This document shows positions 54,849-64,000 of a DNA stretch of 64,000 bases, in pieces. Position numbers and translations under genes: made by a program. The stretch's first letter is position 1. Each line of letters opens with the position of its first letter. Source of the stretch: Paraconiothyrium sp. Pb-2020 (Eukaryota > Ascomycota > Dothideomycetes > Pleosporales > Didymosphaeriaceae); the NCBI GenBank assembly GCA_022419385.1, contig JAJUBI010000003.1, positions 4,836,001-4,900,000 on the forward strand, in the 5' to 3' direction. The notes under the pieces were generated by a model that ran no database searches, was not told the DNA's origin, and saw nothing but the letters and a program-made list of their open reading frames with translations.

Positions 54849-56010
54849 GCGCGGATTGGGGAGCTGGCGACTGCACTTTCAATTCCTTCTTGGAGCTGCA
54901 TGTTGTACCTTTGCTCACTGCGGAGTTCCTACGTCTTTTGGTTCGGTTGTTCAATTTAGGTTCATTCGGATGATGCGCTTTTGATACACGGTCGATTAGA
55001 GCCTTTTCTGCACATGAAATCACCATATCAGTTCTACACATCTAATGGCCGCTGACATTTCGGCGCGGAGCAACAAGAGTTGCTATGTGACACAGTGCAA
55101 AAATCTGAGGAACGTCATGCGTTGGCTGCATCTCGTGGAGATCTGACTGGCTGGGAAGGCATCTCAACGGTTACGCCATCTGTTGTGTGTGCCATTCCGA
55201 TGTCTAACAGGTTGCAGAAATCTTTTTTCATCGAGGTGCAAATCCTTCGGATGCTTGCACCTTGCTGAAGGGTAAAATACAATTTATTCGCCGGGAGAAT
55301 GTCAGGGCTAACACAGGAGCAAAACATCGATTGGTGTCCTCTGTGTGAGGGAGCGTCCGCTCTCCAATGAACGATATTACTGAAATAATGTGGCCGAAAA
55401 CCGCGGAAACATTAGTTCTGAGAGGACTGAATTTCCTGCTATCGATTGCACACACATGGCAAATCATAGGAACTCAAGATAACCAACAAGGTCAACATGA
55501 CTCACAAGTCAGCAGGTGGTAGTGTTGCCAACCCGGGAGCGAACGTCACATGCGCGATTAGTCATGTTTGACTTCGGAGTCATGAGTATTTTTGGGCCCC
55601 CCGGAGTTTTGCCGCAGTGATGAGGGAGGGGCACGATATTGAGAGACAGCTTGTGCACATGTGCATACATGGACATGAGTGGTCAGACAAATGGTTCCAT
55701 TACCTCCTCCGCGATGCCTTTTTACAGAGTCTCCTTAAACTACAAATTCCAACTGCCGCCGGGGTTAGGCAATCGTGGCAAAATATGGCACGTACACGGT
55801 ATCAGCATCCCCCGCTAAGCAGCCCCTTCGCGACCCACGCTTCCATTCTAGGCATCACCACTCAACAACCAACAAGTCATATCACAATTTTCACATGAGC
55901 GCTATTAGCAGAACCGGTGTCCGTAGCACTTATATCTAGCTCTCAGCCCTGCGTGAGCATTGAGTTAGTATTCAACTTGGCGCACACAGACCTCTCACGA
56001 GACCAACAGA
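54849..56010. other. 1.2-kb gap between tandem F-box-like paralogs
   Basis: This includes the 3' end of paralog 1 and the promoter of paralog 2. A 93-codon frame at 55617-55898 has no motif. The last 30 bases (GACCTCTCACGAGACCAACAGA) are a plausible leader. No trace of a third copy was found by eye. Confidence 0.4.
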
Positions 56011-57462
56011 ATGTCGCAACATCAGTCTCCTTTGTTACGACTACCTCGGGAGCTTAGAGACGAGGTCTACAAGTATTCATTGTCAGAAGTTGGTGGTTAT
56101 CTCTATGATCCAGGGTCTGGACGATTGCGCACGGCACAAGGAAGCCCAATCAGTTTTGCTTTACGCTTGACATGCAAGCAGGCAGCAGATGAGACGCAGG
56201 ACCTCCAAGGGAATACCATTAGGTTTACCTCGTTCGCAGATGCTTCTCTTAATGCACGGACCTTCGACCGTCTCCGGCTCCGTTGTTTCTTTACTATCCG
56301 GAGTATGTTGGCCTGGGCTGCGCATTGTGTCACTTCGGACCATCTTGACATCATGCACTCGAAGTTTCCTCACAACTCCGGCGTGCAAACTCTTCGTGCT
56401 GCCACCCCAGCGAGACGAATATATCATTTGGAAACCACTGGAATACCGGACGTTCGCACCATGCCAGAACACGTGCATTCCAGAGCTATACAATCTCTAC
56501 TTGACCTCATTCAGAAGGAGCCAAAGTTTCATGTATCAACAGCTAAAGAGTACGACGCGACACTAAGGAATGGAGATGTACCTCCGCATACTGGAGGCCA
56601 TGACGCAAGCCGTCACTTTCCAACCTATAGTAGAGATTCCCAGCAGCGCATCATCGAAGCCCTTCCGCGACCCTGGGATATTTTTGGACCTGATTCTTTG
56701 AATGAGATGGCTGAGCTTATGCCTGAGCCACAGCGGCACAAGGACTATTACGCGGCTGTGGATGCGAAAGTCGATTCGCAAAAAAGATACTGCTATTCTG
56801 GAACGGCATGTGCAATCCAATTTATGAAGGGACTTCGGGCAAAGCATCTATTAAACCTCCGAAAGATCGTGATTGACGAACGACACCTGAGCGTTAGCGA
56901 CATGGAGTCGCATGCGCATGGGTTAATTCCTTACTGCAAAGAGAATTCGAAGCTCTGCATAGATGTCAAGGTGGATGTGTGGCATGTCTTTCTACAGGAC
57001 AAGTGGCATGGGGGGCGTCTATCCGGATGTTCAGTCGTCGAATCAATAGGAAGGTGGCTGTCGGAAGCATCCTCACTCTTGGCCCACGGCATGCCCCTAG
57101 GTCAATGTACCATTCTGCTTGGGGGACCAGAACCAGAGCTCTTGCAACCACTATGGGATGCCATCAAAAAAGCTGCCGCGATCCATGAAGCGGCTCAATA
57201 CTTTGAGGAACTTCAGTGTGAACTAGAAAGCGTATTTCCCACGGACTTCCCCACGTTAGTGAAACAGGGCTTCGATGGAGGGCTCCCGTTGAAATTTGAT
57301 GCGCCTTTGGGTGAACCCTGGGATCTGCAGGAAGTGATCCTCGAGCTGGAGCAGTTAGACCTGGATACGACCGAATGGAATACTATGATCGACCTCTCGG
57401 CCATAGAGCAGCACACACACATCTTGGAAGCCACCCAGAAGGAATATTATACTGTTGGTTAG
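56011..57462 (+). CDS. F-box-like protein, tandem paralog 2
   Basis: A single exon encodes 483 residues. The N-terminus MSQHQSPLLRLPRELRDEVY repeats the F-box-like opening of the gene at 53334. Collinear conserved blocks follow: GGYLYDPGSGRLRTAQGSPI, LTCKQAADE, SMLAWAAHCVTSDHLDIM (against TMLSWVSDCITASHLDTL in the paralog), STAKEYDATLRNGDVPP, MESHAHGLIPYCKENSKL and KVDVWHVF. There are no introns in either copy. The products are soluble with no signal peptide. The C-terminus is acidic (VILELEQLDLDTTEWNTM). Function is unknown; by its N-terminus it could be a Skp1-binding adaptor or a divergent 2EXR-type protein. Confidence 0.82.
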   Translation: MSQHQSPLLRLPRELRDEVYKYSLSEVGGYLYDPGSGRLRTAQGSPISFALRLTCKQAADETQDLQGNTIRFTSFADASLNARTFDRLRLRCFFTIRSMLAWAAHCVTSDHLDIMHSKFPHNSGVQTLRAATPARRIYHLETTGIPDVRTMPEHVHSRAIQSLLDLIQKEPKFHVSTAKEYDATLRNGDVPPHTGGHDASRHFPTYSRDSQQRIIEALPRPWDIFGPDSLNEMAELMPEPQRHKDYYAAVDAKVDSQKRYCYSGTACAIQFMKGLRAKHLLNLRKIVIDERHLSVSDMESHAHGLIPYCKENSKLCIDVKVDVWHVFLQDKWHGGRLSGCSVVESIGRWLSEASSLLAHGMPLGQCTILLGGPEPELLQPLWDAIKKAAAIHEAAQYFEELQCELESVFPTDFPTLVKQGFDGGLPLKFDAPLGEPWDLQEVILELEQLDLDTTEWNTMIDLSAIEQHTHILEATQKEYYTVG

Positions 57463-58892
57463 GGCTCAAGGAGGAGTTTCGATTTACGAAATGAAATAAA
57501 ATTGCTGCATGATCTCAATTTTTGTATTACCTTTGCGTCACTCACTCTGGGCAATCCAGTTTCAACCTAACATTATGATTTTTGATATGTTTCTTCGCCG
57601 GAATATCACGATTCAATCTTGTCATTCAAGTCGAAGGGTGAGGAAGCTGAAGGAGGCTGTATGCCCTCAGGTTGGCTACCATCAGCATGTGCGTGCCTTC
57701 GATTATCTAGCATGTACAATGATAATTGAAAAACATGAGAGTCTTTATCTGCGCATTTTCAAATGGGCATTCCGAGTATAAACTAGCTGTTATAAACCTC
57801 TAAGTCCAGGGACACAAGAGTGTTGTTGCTTGACTTTCCCAACCTCATGACACGCAGATCACAGAGCTAGTACCTAGACAGTCGAATTGTACTAAGCATA
57901 TATAATCAGTTTACTTCCAAGCCAATAATATCCAGGTAGTGACGATTGCAGCATTGTTCTCATTCCAGATGTCATGTAGATGCTCGCGTTAATGTTCACT
58001 CAGGTCGAGCTCTTTCAAAATAACAAATGCATCCAATAAATGTCGACTCTTTCTTCCGAAAAATAAGGTCGCGGTTGTTTGACCGCAGCCACCAGTTCAG
58101 TTGCAGAGTACGGAGTTGAAAAGTGGCGCGCACGAGCTCATGGAAGGTTGATAGTCTCCAACGCCCGAAGCACGTATCTGTGCATCACAATCTTTGATTA
58201 CCTCCATTCAGAGACCACCTGGCACTATCAACCAATCTTTTGGCTCGTTCGGTCGTCATAAATGATCAAGATTCGTCACATACGTCGTACTTCCAGGCTT
58301 GTCGTCGAAGATCTCAGGATGTAATAGATATCGTGGATCTTGTGCATGCGGTCTACTTTTTACTTTCGGCACTGATACCTGACCGAAAGATTGACCAACC
58401 GGTACGTCATATGAAACACAGGAAAGACGAGTTTCTGGGGTGATAATGGTTCGGAAGGAATGACTAAATACGGACTGTCACATGACCTTGGTAGTCTCGT
58501 GAACAACCCGGGTTACAACCCAGTGAAATGCCATCAGGACTGGCATGACATGATGCCGTTATACCTAGCCGCCCGGATAGAAATTGTTCTATTTATAGAA
58601 CGAGCTACCTTAGCAAGGTACCCTATGGAATAGGATATACCATACGAAGGAGCCCCTCGGCGGTCGTTGTTCATTTTCCATGCAGAGAAAAGACAATCGA
58701 AGAACAAAAACGTGAATCATTCAAGGAGGGTTGAATCCCCGAAGATCGAGCAGCGGTGCCATTTACAGGTGAGGGGTCGAGGATCCACGTGACGTGATCC
58801 AAGCGTTTTAAGTGTGGGACTTTCCAATCCGAGGCGCCAAAACTATCCCCGGTCGCGCTCTCCCCCGCCATTCTACTTCATTCATAACAACA
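57463..58892. other. 1.4-kb intergenic region
   Basis: Short frames up to 90 codons occur without recognisable motifs. The last 100 bases before the kinase-like gene contain CTCCCCCGCCATTCTACTTC, a likely leader. Nothing repetitive or structured stands out between 57600 and 58700. Confidence 0.4.
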
Positions 58893-59738
58893 ATGGCCGA
58901 CCTGCCTTCTCCTCTACCTGGATCTGTTCGAGATGAAGCAGAGATCCCTGTGAGTGCTATCGACCTCTTTCCCCGCAAAGTCGGACCGAGAATCTTCCAT
59001 TTGCCAGACAGAGGTGCAATTTTGAAAGTTGGGAGAACTGTAAAGACGGCTGAGGCCGAGGCTATGCGATTTGTGTCCAGCCATTCTTCCATTCCCGTAC
59101 CTGAAGTATACGAAGCGTACGAGAAAAACGGATATGGGTACATCTACATGCGCAAAGTTGAAGGACTGCAGTTGGGGGAGACGTGGTCGTCGTTGTCGGA
59201 CGACAAGAAAGCGTACGTTGCAGATCAGCTTCGAGGGTACCTGAAAGAGCTTTGGGATATGCGCGGGGACTTCTATGGCGCACTTTGGAAGCAACCTAGC
59301 GAAGACATCTTCTTCTCGCACCTATGTCTAACATCGCACGACAACAAGCAGTACGGTCCCTTCAGATCAAGAATCGAATATAATCAAGGGCTAGTCGAGG
59401 CTCTTACAAACTCTCGTCCCGGAGGCCAACTTGGGGAATTAGAGAACGGCATCATCGGCAAGATCTTAGCTTTGACTGAAGACGCCAAGATATTTTCTCA
59501 TGGGGACCTCCATCTCGACAACATTCTAGTCGATGATAACTCGAAGATTATGGCCATCGTTGATTGGGGCTCAGCTGGCTTCAGCATACCAGGCCGAGAA
59601 TATTTAGAGGCAAATCTACGAGCTCGACAAGCCGACTGGATCAAATTACTCGACGATGTATTCCATGAAGATGCAAAGGCGGACTATCATATATTGAGAG
59701 AGCTAGATCGAGCACTTATATTATATAGTGGCTTTTGA
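58893..59738 (+). CDS. Aminoglycoside phosphotransferase-fold (APH) kinase-like protein
   Basis: A single exon gives 281 residues starting MADLPSPLPGSV; the frame is open 27 codons further upstream, but this ATG sits in a good leader context and gives a normal family length. A nucleotide-binding lysine-containing strand (GAILKVGRTVKTAEAEAMRF) and the hinge YIYMRKVEGLQLGETW are followed by the catalytic loop HGDLHLDNILVDD (Asp catalytic, Asn metal-binding) and the metal-binding IVDWGSAGF, equivalent to the kinase DFG. These are the defining APH motifs. In fungi this expanded family phosphorylates unknown small molecules or proteins; antibiotic resistance should not be assumed. The protein is cytosolic with no signal. 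It is convergent with the small gene ending at 59790, only about 50 bp away. Confidence 0.9.
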   Translation: MADLPSPLPGSVRDEAEIPVSAIDLFPRKVGPRIFHLPDRGAILKVGRTVKTAEAEAMRFVSSHSSIPVPEVYEAYEKNGYGYIYMRKVEGLQLGETWSSLSDDKKAYVADQLRGYLKELWDMRGDFYGALWKQPSEDIFFSHLCLTSHDNKQYGPFRSRIEYNQGLVEALTNSRPGGQLGELENGIIGKILALTEDAKIFSHGDLHLDNILVDDNSKIMAIVDWGSAGFSIPGREYLEANLRARQADWIKLLDDVFHEDAKADYHILRELDRALILYSGF

Positions 59739-59789
59739 ATCGACTTACTCAAAATTGTCAAGCTCTTGACAGGCAAGCGCAAGGCGCCT

Positions 59790-60233
59790 CTAACGAACGC
59801 TACGCACCCAGCGAGAGCCGGTCTTAATCGCCACCGTCGCAGCTGGCTGTCCTACCAGCCCCTCCAGCCACTCGCTCGTTCCTGGCGGAACGATGTCTTC
59901 CACCTCAAGCGCGATGATACAATTCTGCACCCAATCTTGGCACCTGTCCCTTCCATTATTCGGAGCCGGCTCCTGACTAATGATCTGATCCGCACGTTGA
60001 TACTGCTCTCGCGACAAGGTTGCGATAGTAAAGTAGCCTTCAGATGATCTAGACTGATATACTACGCTGTTGCGCCTTTCAAAACCGTAGATGAGTTTGT
60101 TGAGGTCGAGAACAGACACATGGAGAACGTTGCCGATTGAGGAGTTGGGAGCATGGAGGGCGAAGGCCCAATGGGAGCGGTGGTTTGGATCATCACCAGG
60201 ACCGTAAACGACGACCGAGAGGCAGTGTGACAT
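59790..60233 (-). CDS. Small conserved fungal protein of unknown function, 147 residues
   Basis: A single exon from MSHCLSVVVYGPGDDPNHRS encodes 147 residues. The open frame continues 8 codons upstream to a GTG, not an ATG. Conserved-looking features are an HWAFALHAPNSS strand, VLDLNKLIYGFERR, and a C-terminal part with CQDWVQNCIIALEVEDIVPP and WLEGLVGQPA. This pattern occurs in a family of small proteins common in filamentous fungi; I recall it as a domain of unknown function of the DUF6914 kind but am not certain of the number. The Cys-Gln-Asp-Trp motif and the preceding His suggest a papain-like or NlpC-like fold, which is speculative. Convergent with the APH-type gene. Confidence 0.78.
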   Translation of the reverse strand: MSHCLSVVVYGPGDDPNHRSHWAFALHAPNSSIGNVLHVSVLDLNKLIYGFERRNSVVYQSRSSEGYFTIATLSREQYQRADQIISQEPAPNNGRDRCQDWVQNCIIALEVEDIVPPGTSEWLEGLVGQPAATVAIKTGSRWVRSVR

Positions 60234-61943
60234 GTCTATGATATTGTTATTGGACACCCCGGTTCCAAATTCCCTTGTTGACTCACTGTTACAGTCCTGG
60301 TTCTTTAAACCTGTTTCTTCGAGCCTTCTTTTGGGAATAATAGAGATTAAATGCTCAAGAGGGTGGTGGTGGCACTGACAGTCGGTTGATAGATTGATGT
60401 GCTCTACATACCCATCTCCAGCAGCTCTTCCCTTTATATCGCCTCGCGGCGCTTATGGTACTGTTCATTTTCTCGCTATTTGGCATACTCATTGACAACG
60501 AGCGTGGATGAATCTATCCAGACGCCCACATACGCGCCTACTGCAGCGCAGGGCTCCACTGCGCATCGCGGTAACATGCGATGTAGCCCGATGTGAAACA
60601 CTACGCCTCAATTCAACATTCATAACAGGAACATCCCTTATAACGACGGGCGCGTATTGCGGCGCAGTTAGCTTACGACACAAACGCTACTGGATCGTCA
60701 TCTTTCTGTGGCAATTATGAAGAGGTAGACGCCGTTTGCAATGAAATACTGTGAGGAGTGTACGTCTTCAATTTTCTTCTCTATAGTTCTTAATTGTTGG
60801 AGAGGTGAAAGATAACTAGCATGTCATTGGTGTTGTTCGCTCTTTTTGTACTAGCAGCAACAGGGCTGTCCGCCGCTAATTGCCAAACACCAAAGAAACA
60901 TGCCCCGCTTCAGTGCGGTTAATAGGCCAAGAGTGATGCCTAATAGAAGTAAGCGCAGGGACTGCGCTAAGACTAGCGAGAGGATCCGCGGACAGAGATT
61001 ACCGGCCTCAAGTCTTGGTACTTGAACAGGTTTGGACGTGCACACGCAAGGTTTCCAAAAGTGGTGCAACCAAGCAAATATCAGAGACGACTCATTTTCC
61101 GACATCGGACAGTAGATGCCCAGAGATCGGCTCGATGAGCCCGGTCCCTTTCCGGAGGTAATTCATACCTCAGACAGTTGTCCGAGTTCCAATCGTGGTG
61201 CAGCACGGCTAGTGAGCCGCCAGGTGACGAGACCATACGATCTTAAGAACTGGCGCGCCGAGGCTATAATGGAAGTTGGAGGCAGAGCGATAGAAGCCAT
61301 TTTCGTGTTCGGGAACACATTAACTTTGGGAAAGCCCTTGTACAGAATAAGCTTGTGATGTGTGGCATGGCTGGCGACTTATGGAAGACCATGACATTCG
61401 CCGACATTGGTCCGACAATAGAGAATCTGAGCATGGCCGTCACGATATTCTCTGTAGGATCTGCTAACTTGGGCTCAAGAAGTGGTCTTGAGCTACCGGA
61501 TGTAGTACCATCTGGCAGATCCGAGCTATATTCAAGATGGTGTAATCAGTAGTTGGGTGGCTTGGCAAGTGAAATCGCATGCGTTTGGAATGAGCTCAAT
61601 ATTCCTACTCTGTATCTCCAAGAGACCATCGCTGTAGGAACGGTTAATCCGCCACGTACAAACCTTTACCCGGGTGATTCTTCATCCATCGCCCATTTTC
61701 TGATTTCAACGGTACATTGCCGTGTTGGCATCGGTCTGTAATCTTGCGATGACGAAGCTGGGTGCATGCGAATAACAATTGACATCTCGATATGGTCAAT
61801 CCTTTTGACCCTATGTGCTTCCAGTATTGGCTTAAGATTCTTTCCTGACACCGGCGCCTATTCAAGGTTGGTACTACACAGATTCGAAGTCAAATAGTTG
61901 TGATAGTAATATATTTTGACTAAATTCGAGTGGTTTGTCCGTG
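60234..61943. other. 1.7-kb intergenic region
   Basis: The left part includes the promoter of the small 147-residue protein. Between 61116 and 61740 several open frames of 60-80 codons follow each other on the plus strand (for example 61355-61552), which might be fragments of a lost gene, but none shows a motif. The right end holds the 3' flank of the transporter gene. No RNA gene or repeat was recognised. Confidence 0.4.
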
Positions 61944-63526
61944 CTAGATCAGCCATCCTTTATTCAGCTTCTTTTTGGTAACAACCCACAGAACGCACAA
62001 GCAGCCCGATGCAACCAGAAGACATATCCCAGACCAAAGCTGTGGACCCAAGAAGTCCGTCTCTCCATTCGGCTTCGTCTTGAGCAGAGCACCAGCTATA
62101 GGCGACCCAATCAGCGTAGCTATACTAGACACACTCCACGACATGCCCAGGCGAGTACCGAGCCGCGACATATCCGGGCAAATATTTGCAAATGCAGCTG
62201 AAGGCAGCGTAACAAGTGCGGCAGACAGAAATCCTAAAGACAGTGAGCCACAATGAAGCAATGGAACCGTAGATGGCGCACTTACCCCAGAAAACGCTAA
62301 AGGCAATGAACGACGCCTGTGTATCAATGCTAATCCAGCAAAGTGCTAAAATGCCACTTGTAAAGGAACAAAGGCCCCACGTAACAATGCTCCCCAGATA
62401 ATGCGCTAAAAGCCCGCTTCCAATGCGACCGAAGAAACTTCCCGCCAATGCGCCGATGAGCATGTACAGCGACACGCTTTGACTCGAGCCCAGTTTCTGC
62501 TGGGCAAACGTCGGGATGTAGAAGTATGGTACGATGTAGCCGAGGAAGTTGCAGAACGTGCATAGAGTGAAGAGAAGGAACAGCTTGTCTTTGACAGCGG
62601 ATTTGTCGAAGAGGGCGCGTCGTTTGCGTGGGCGAGCAAGCATGCCACTTCCAGATAGGAGCGCGGGGAATGACAAGAGAGCGCAGCTGAGAGATACGAA
62701 GCCGATTGCGCGGATGGTCCAAGGGAAGCCGGTTTTGTGGATGAGCTTGTCGAACATAATGATGTAGATCACTCCACCTGCTCGACGTCAACTCCAGGAT
62801 ATTGAAAGCCTCAGATAGAAAGACTCACCGACAGCGATACCGCTCATTACTATACCGAGTGCCATCGCTCGTTTCCTTTCAAACCAGATGCCTACTAACG
62901 CAAGACTCGGAATGTATAGCAGGCCAGCTCCCAGACCCATGCAAATGCCTTGGGCGAGGAAGACCTGCCAGTAGGTCTTGCAGAGACTGAGCATCATGAT
63001 GCCGAAAACGATGAGAAAGTTGCCAATGTATAGCATAGAGCGAAAATAGCCGAGGTCGAATAGCGGACCTGACAAGACTCCGACGACGATGAGTAGCCAA
63101 CCCTGAACAGTACCGATCCATGATATAGATGATGGTGACTGATTGGGCAGTAGTGTGAAAGTGTAGTAGGATTGAAAGGTGCCATAAGCTAGCGTGAAAC
63201 CCCTGACGTGTCTGTTAGAAGTAGGGTACAGCCAGGTATAGGCATTCGCACCAAATGTTGATGTAGACCAGAAAGCCACCGAAGACTTTAAGCCACGCGT
63301 GAAGACCACCGTCAGGCGGAGGTGGCAGCTGGGATCCGGCCAGTGATTGCGACTCTATGTGTTGTAGATCATTTGCATCGGTCGAATCTTGGGCGATCGA
63401 ATTTTGTCGCGTGTCATCTTGGGCTTTCTCTTCATCGCGCCATCCAGTGGATGACGCGATAGAATGTGGTTCTATGGAGGTTTCGCCCAGTTGCCTCTTT
63501 TCTTCCGCATCTATTGAGTCCGACAT
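61944..63526 (-). CDS. MFS monocarboxylate-type transporter
   Basis: Exons 63526-63252, 63202-62829, 62777-62286 and 62233-61944 give 476 residues. An acidic/Ser-rich cytosolic N-terminus leads to PPPPDGGLHAWLKVFGGFLV, whose DGGxxAW motif opens transmembrane helix 1 in the monocarboxylate porter (MCT/SLC16-like) branch of the major facilitator superfamily. About twelve hydrophobic helices follow, including GICMGLGAGLLYIPSLALVG, IYIIMFDKLIHKTGFPWTIR and GWLLIVVGVLSGPLFDLG. RKRAMALG in the helix 4-5 loop is the family's usual basic loop. It probably sits in the plasma membrane; fungal relatives transport monocarboxylates, riboflavin (Mch5) or metabolites, and the cargo here is not determinable. 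Introns of 49, 51 and 52 nt use GTGCGA, GTGAGT and GTAAGT donors, and the joins restore NIWGFTLAYGTFQ and WGFLSAALVT. Confidence 0.93.
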
Positions 63527-64000
63527 AGTACTGATCTTCTCTTGAACCGCTTATTCGACCGTTAAGCCTTGTGTGTTTCACGTAATTATGAAGTGATCAA
63601 AGACTGCGTCAATGTTCGGAATGCTTTCGGTAGGGAATAAAGCCGGAATTCGTTCCGTCACTCGGCGTACAGGAACACCGACGCGATGTACAACCGCGGT
63701 GGTGAAGAAAGCAAGGTGTGAAAGTGAGGTAGGGGCGCGCAAACGCAAGGAATGAGAAATGATGACAGCGATTTAAGAGGAACTGACATGACGAGGCCAG
63801 CGCGACTTTTATGACCACCGGAAAAGGTCATGTCCATTGGGCGTTTAGATGCCGACATCCACATATAATATGTGAAGCTTAACCCCTTTGGGCTGAATTG
63901 TGCGGGGATAACTGGTACCGAGGTCGGTGCGACCCCAGTGGCACGATGGCGCCAGGCCTCAAGAGGCAATCGTGAATTTAGCAACGACCCGCTGAGATGA
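63527..64000. promoter_or_regulatory. Promoter side of the MFS gene to the window edge
   Basis: This region precedes the transporter's start codon on the minus strand. No motif-bearing frame is present; a 108-codon frame at 63658-63984 (minus) has Pro/Ser/His-rich composition and is not called. No structured RNA or repeat was seen before the edge. Confidence 0.4.

Noticed and set aside
55617..55898. 93-codon frame between the tandem F-box-like paralogs
   Set aside because: No similarity to either paralog and no motif; considered chance.
1..64000. tRNA, rRNA, CRISPR and prokaryotic signals
   Set aside because: No convincing tRNA B-box (GGTTCRANNCC) with a matching A-box was found on either strand by eye; arrays of spaced repeats and Shine-Dalgarno-style operons are absent, as expected for fungal nuclear DNA. 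A tRNAscan or Rfam run could still reveal a missed gene.

Overview
This looks like nuclear chromosomal DNA of a filamentous ascomycete (Pezizomycotina, possibly a dothideomycete; the class is inference). Genes are split by short introns, mostly 47-75 nt, with GTRNGY-type donors, CTRAY-like branch sites and YAG acceptors. Families largely confined to such fungi are present, including a CFEM-domain Pth11-like receptor, a multi-pass membrane protein of the fungal DUF6536 type, and fungal cytochrome P450 and MFS proteins. There are no bacterial-style operons, and I found no tRNA, rRNA or CRISPR array.

The left half (1 to about 31 kb) carries conserved housekeeping genes: ribosomal protein uS5/RPS2, a coiled-coil protein, an F-box-like orphan, a 7TM receptor, the bromodomain AAA-ATPase YTA7/ATAD2, a tiny single-pass membrane protein, a mitochondrial two-helix membrane protein divergent from the pyruvate dehydrogenase E3-binding protein PDX1, the EF-hand aspartate/glutamate carrier AGC1, a three-finger C2H2 regulator and an 84-residue conserved small protein. 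Three adjacent genes (mitochondrial membrane protein, PDX1, AGC1) serve mitochondria. RPS2 and the coiled-coil gene share a divergent promoter, as do the membrane protein and PDX1.

The right half (about 32 to 64 kb) is sparser and more accessory: a GT4 glycosyltransferase, a bZIP factor, a P450, the CFEM receptor, a small GPI-anchored-type secreted protein, an F-box-like protein, a broken DUF6536 gene, two tandem paralogous F-box-like proteins, an APH-type kinase, a small conserved protein and a monocarboxylate-type MFS transporter. No backbone synthase is seen, so this is not a recognisable biosynthetic cluster.

The most informative observations are the DUF6536 pseudogene (an in-frame TAG that fits a CpA-to-TpA change, plus a 2-nt frameshift), the tandem F-box-like paralogs, a three-copy 52-bp repeat near 45.4 kb, a 31-bp tandem repeat in the bZIP promoter, and three splice-dependent features that simple ORF calling misses (two small genes and a stop-free intron). 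I saw no convincing new multi-gene system. All exon boundaries were read by eye from splice signals and frame continuity.
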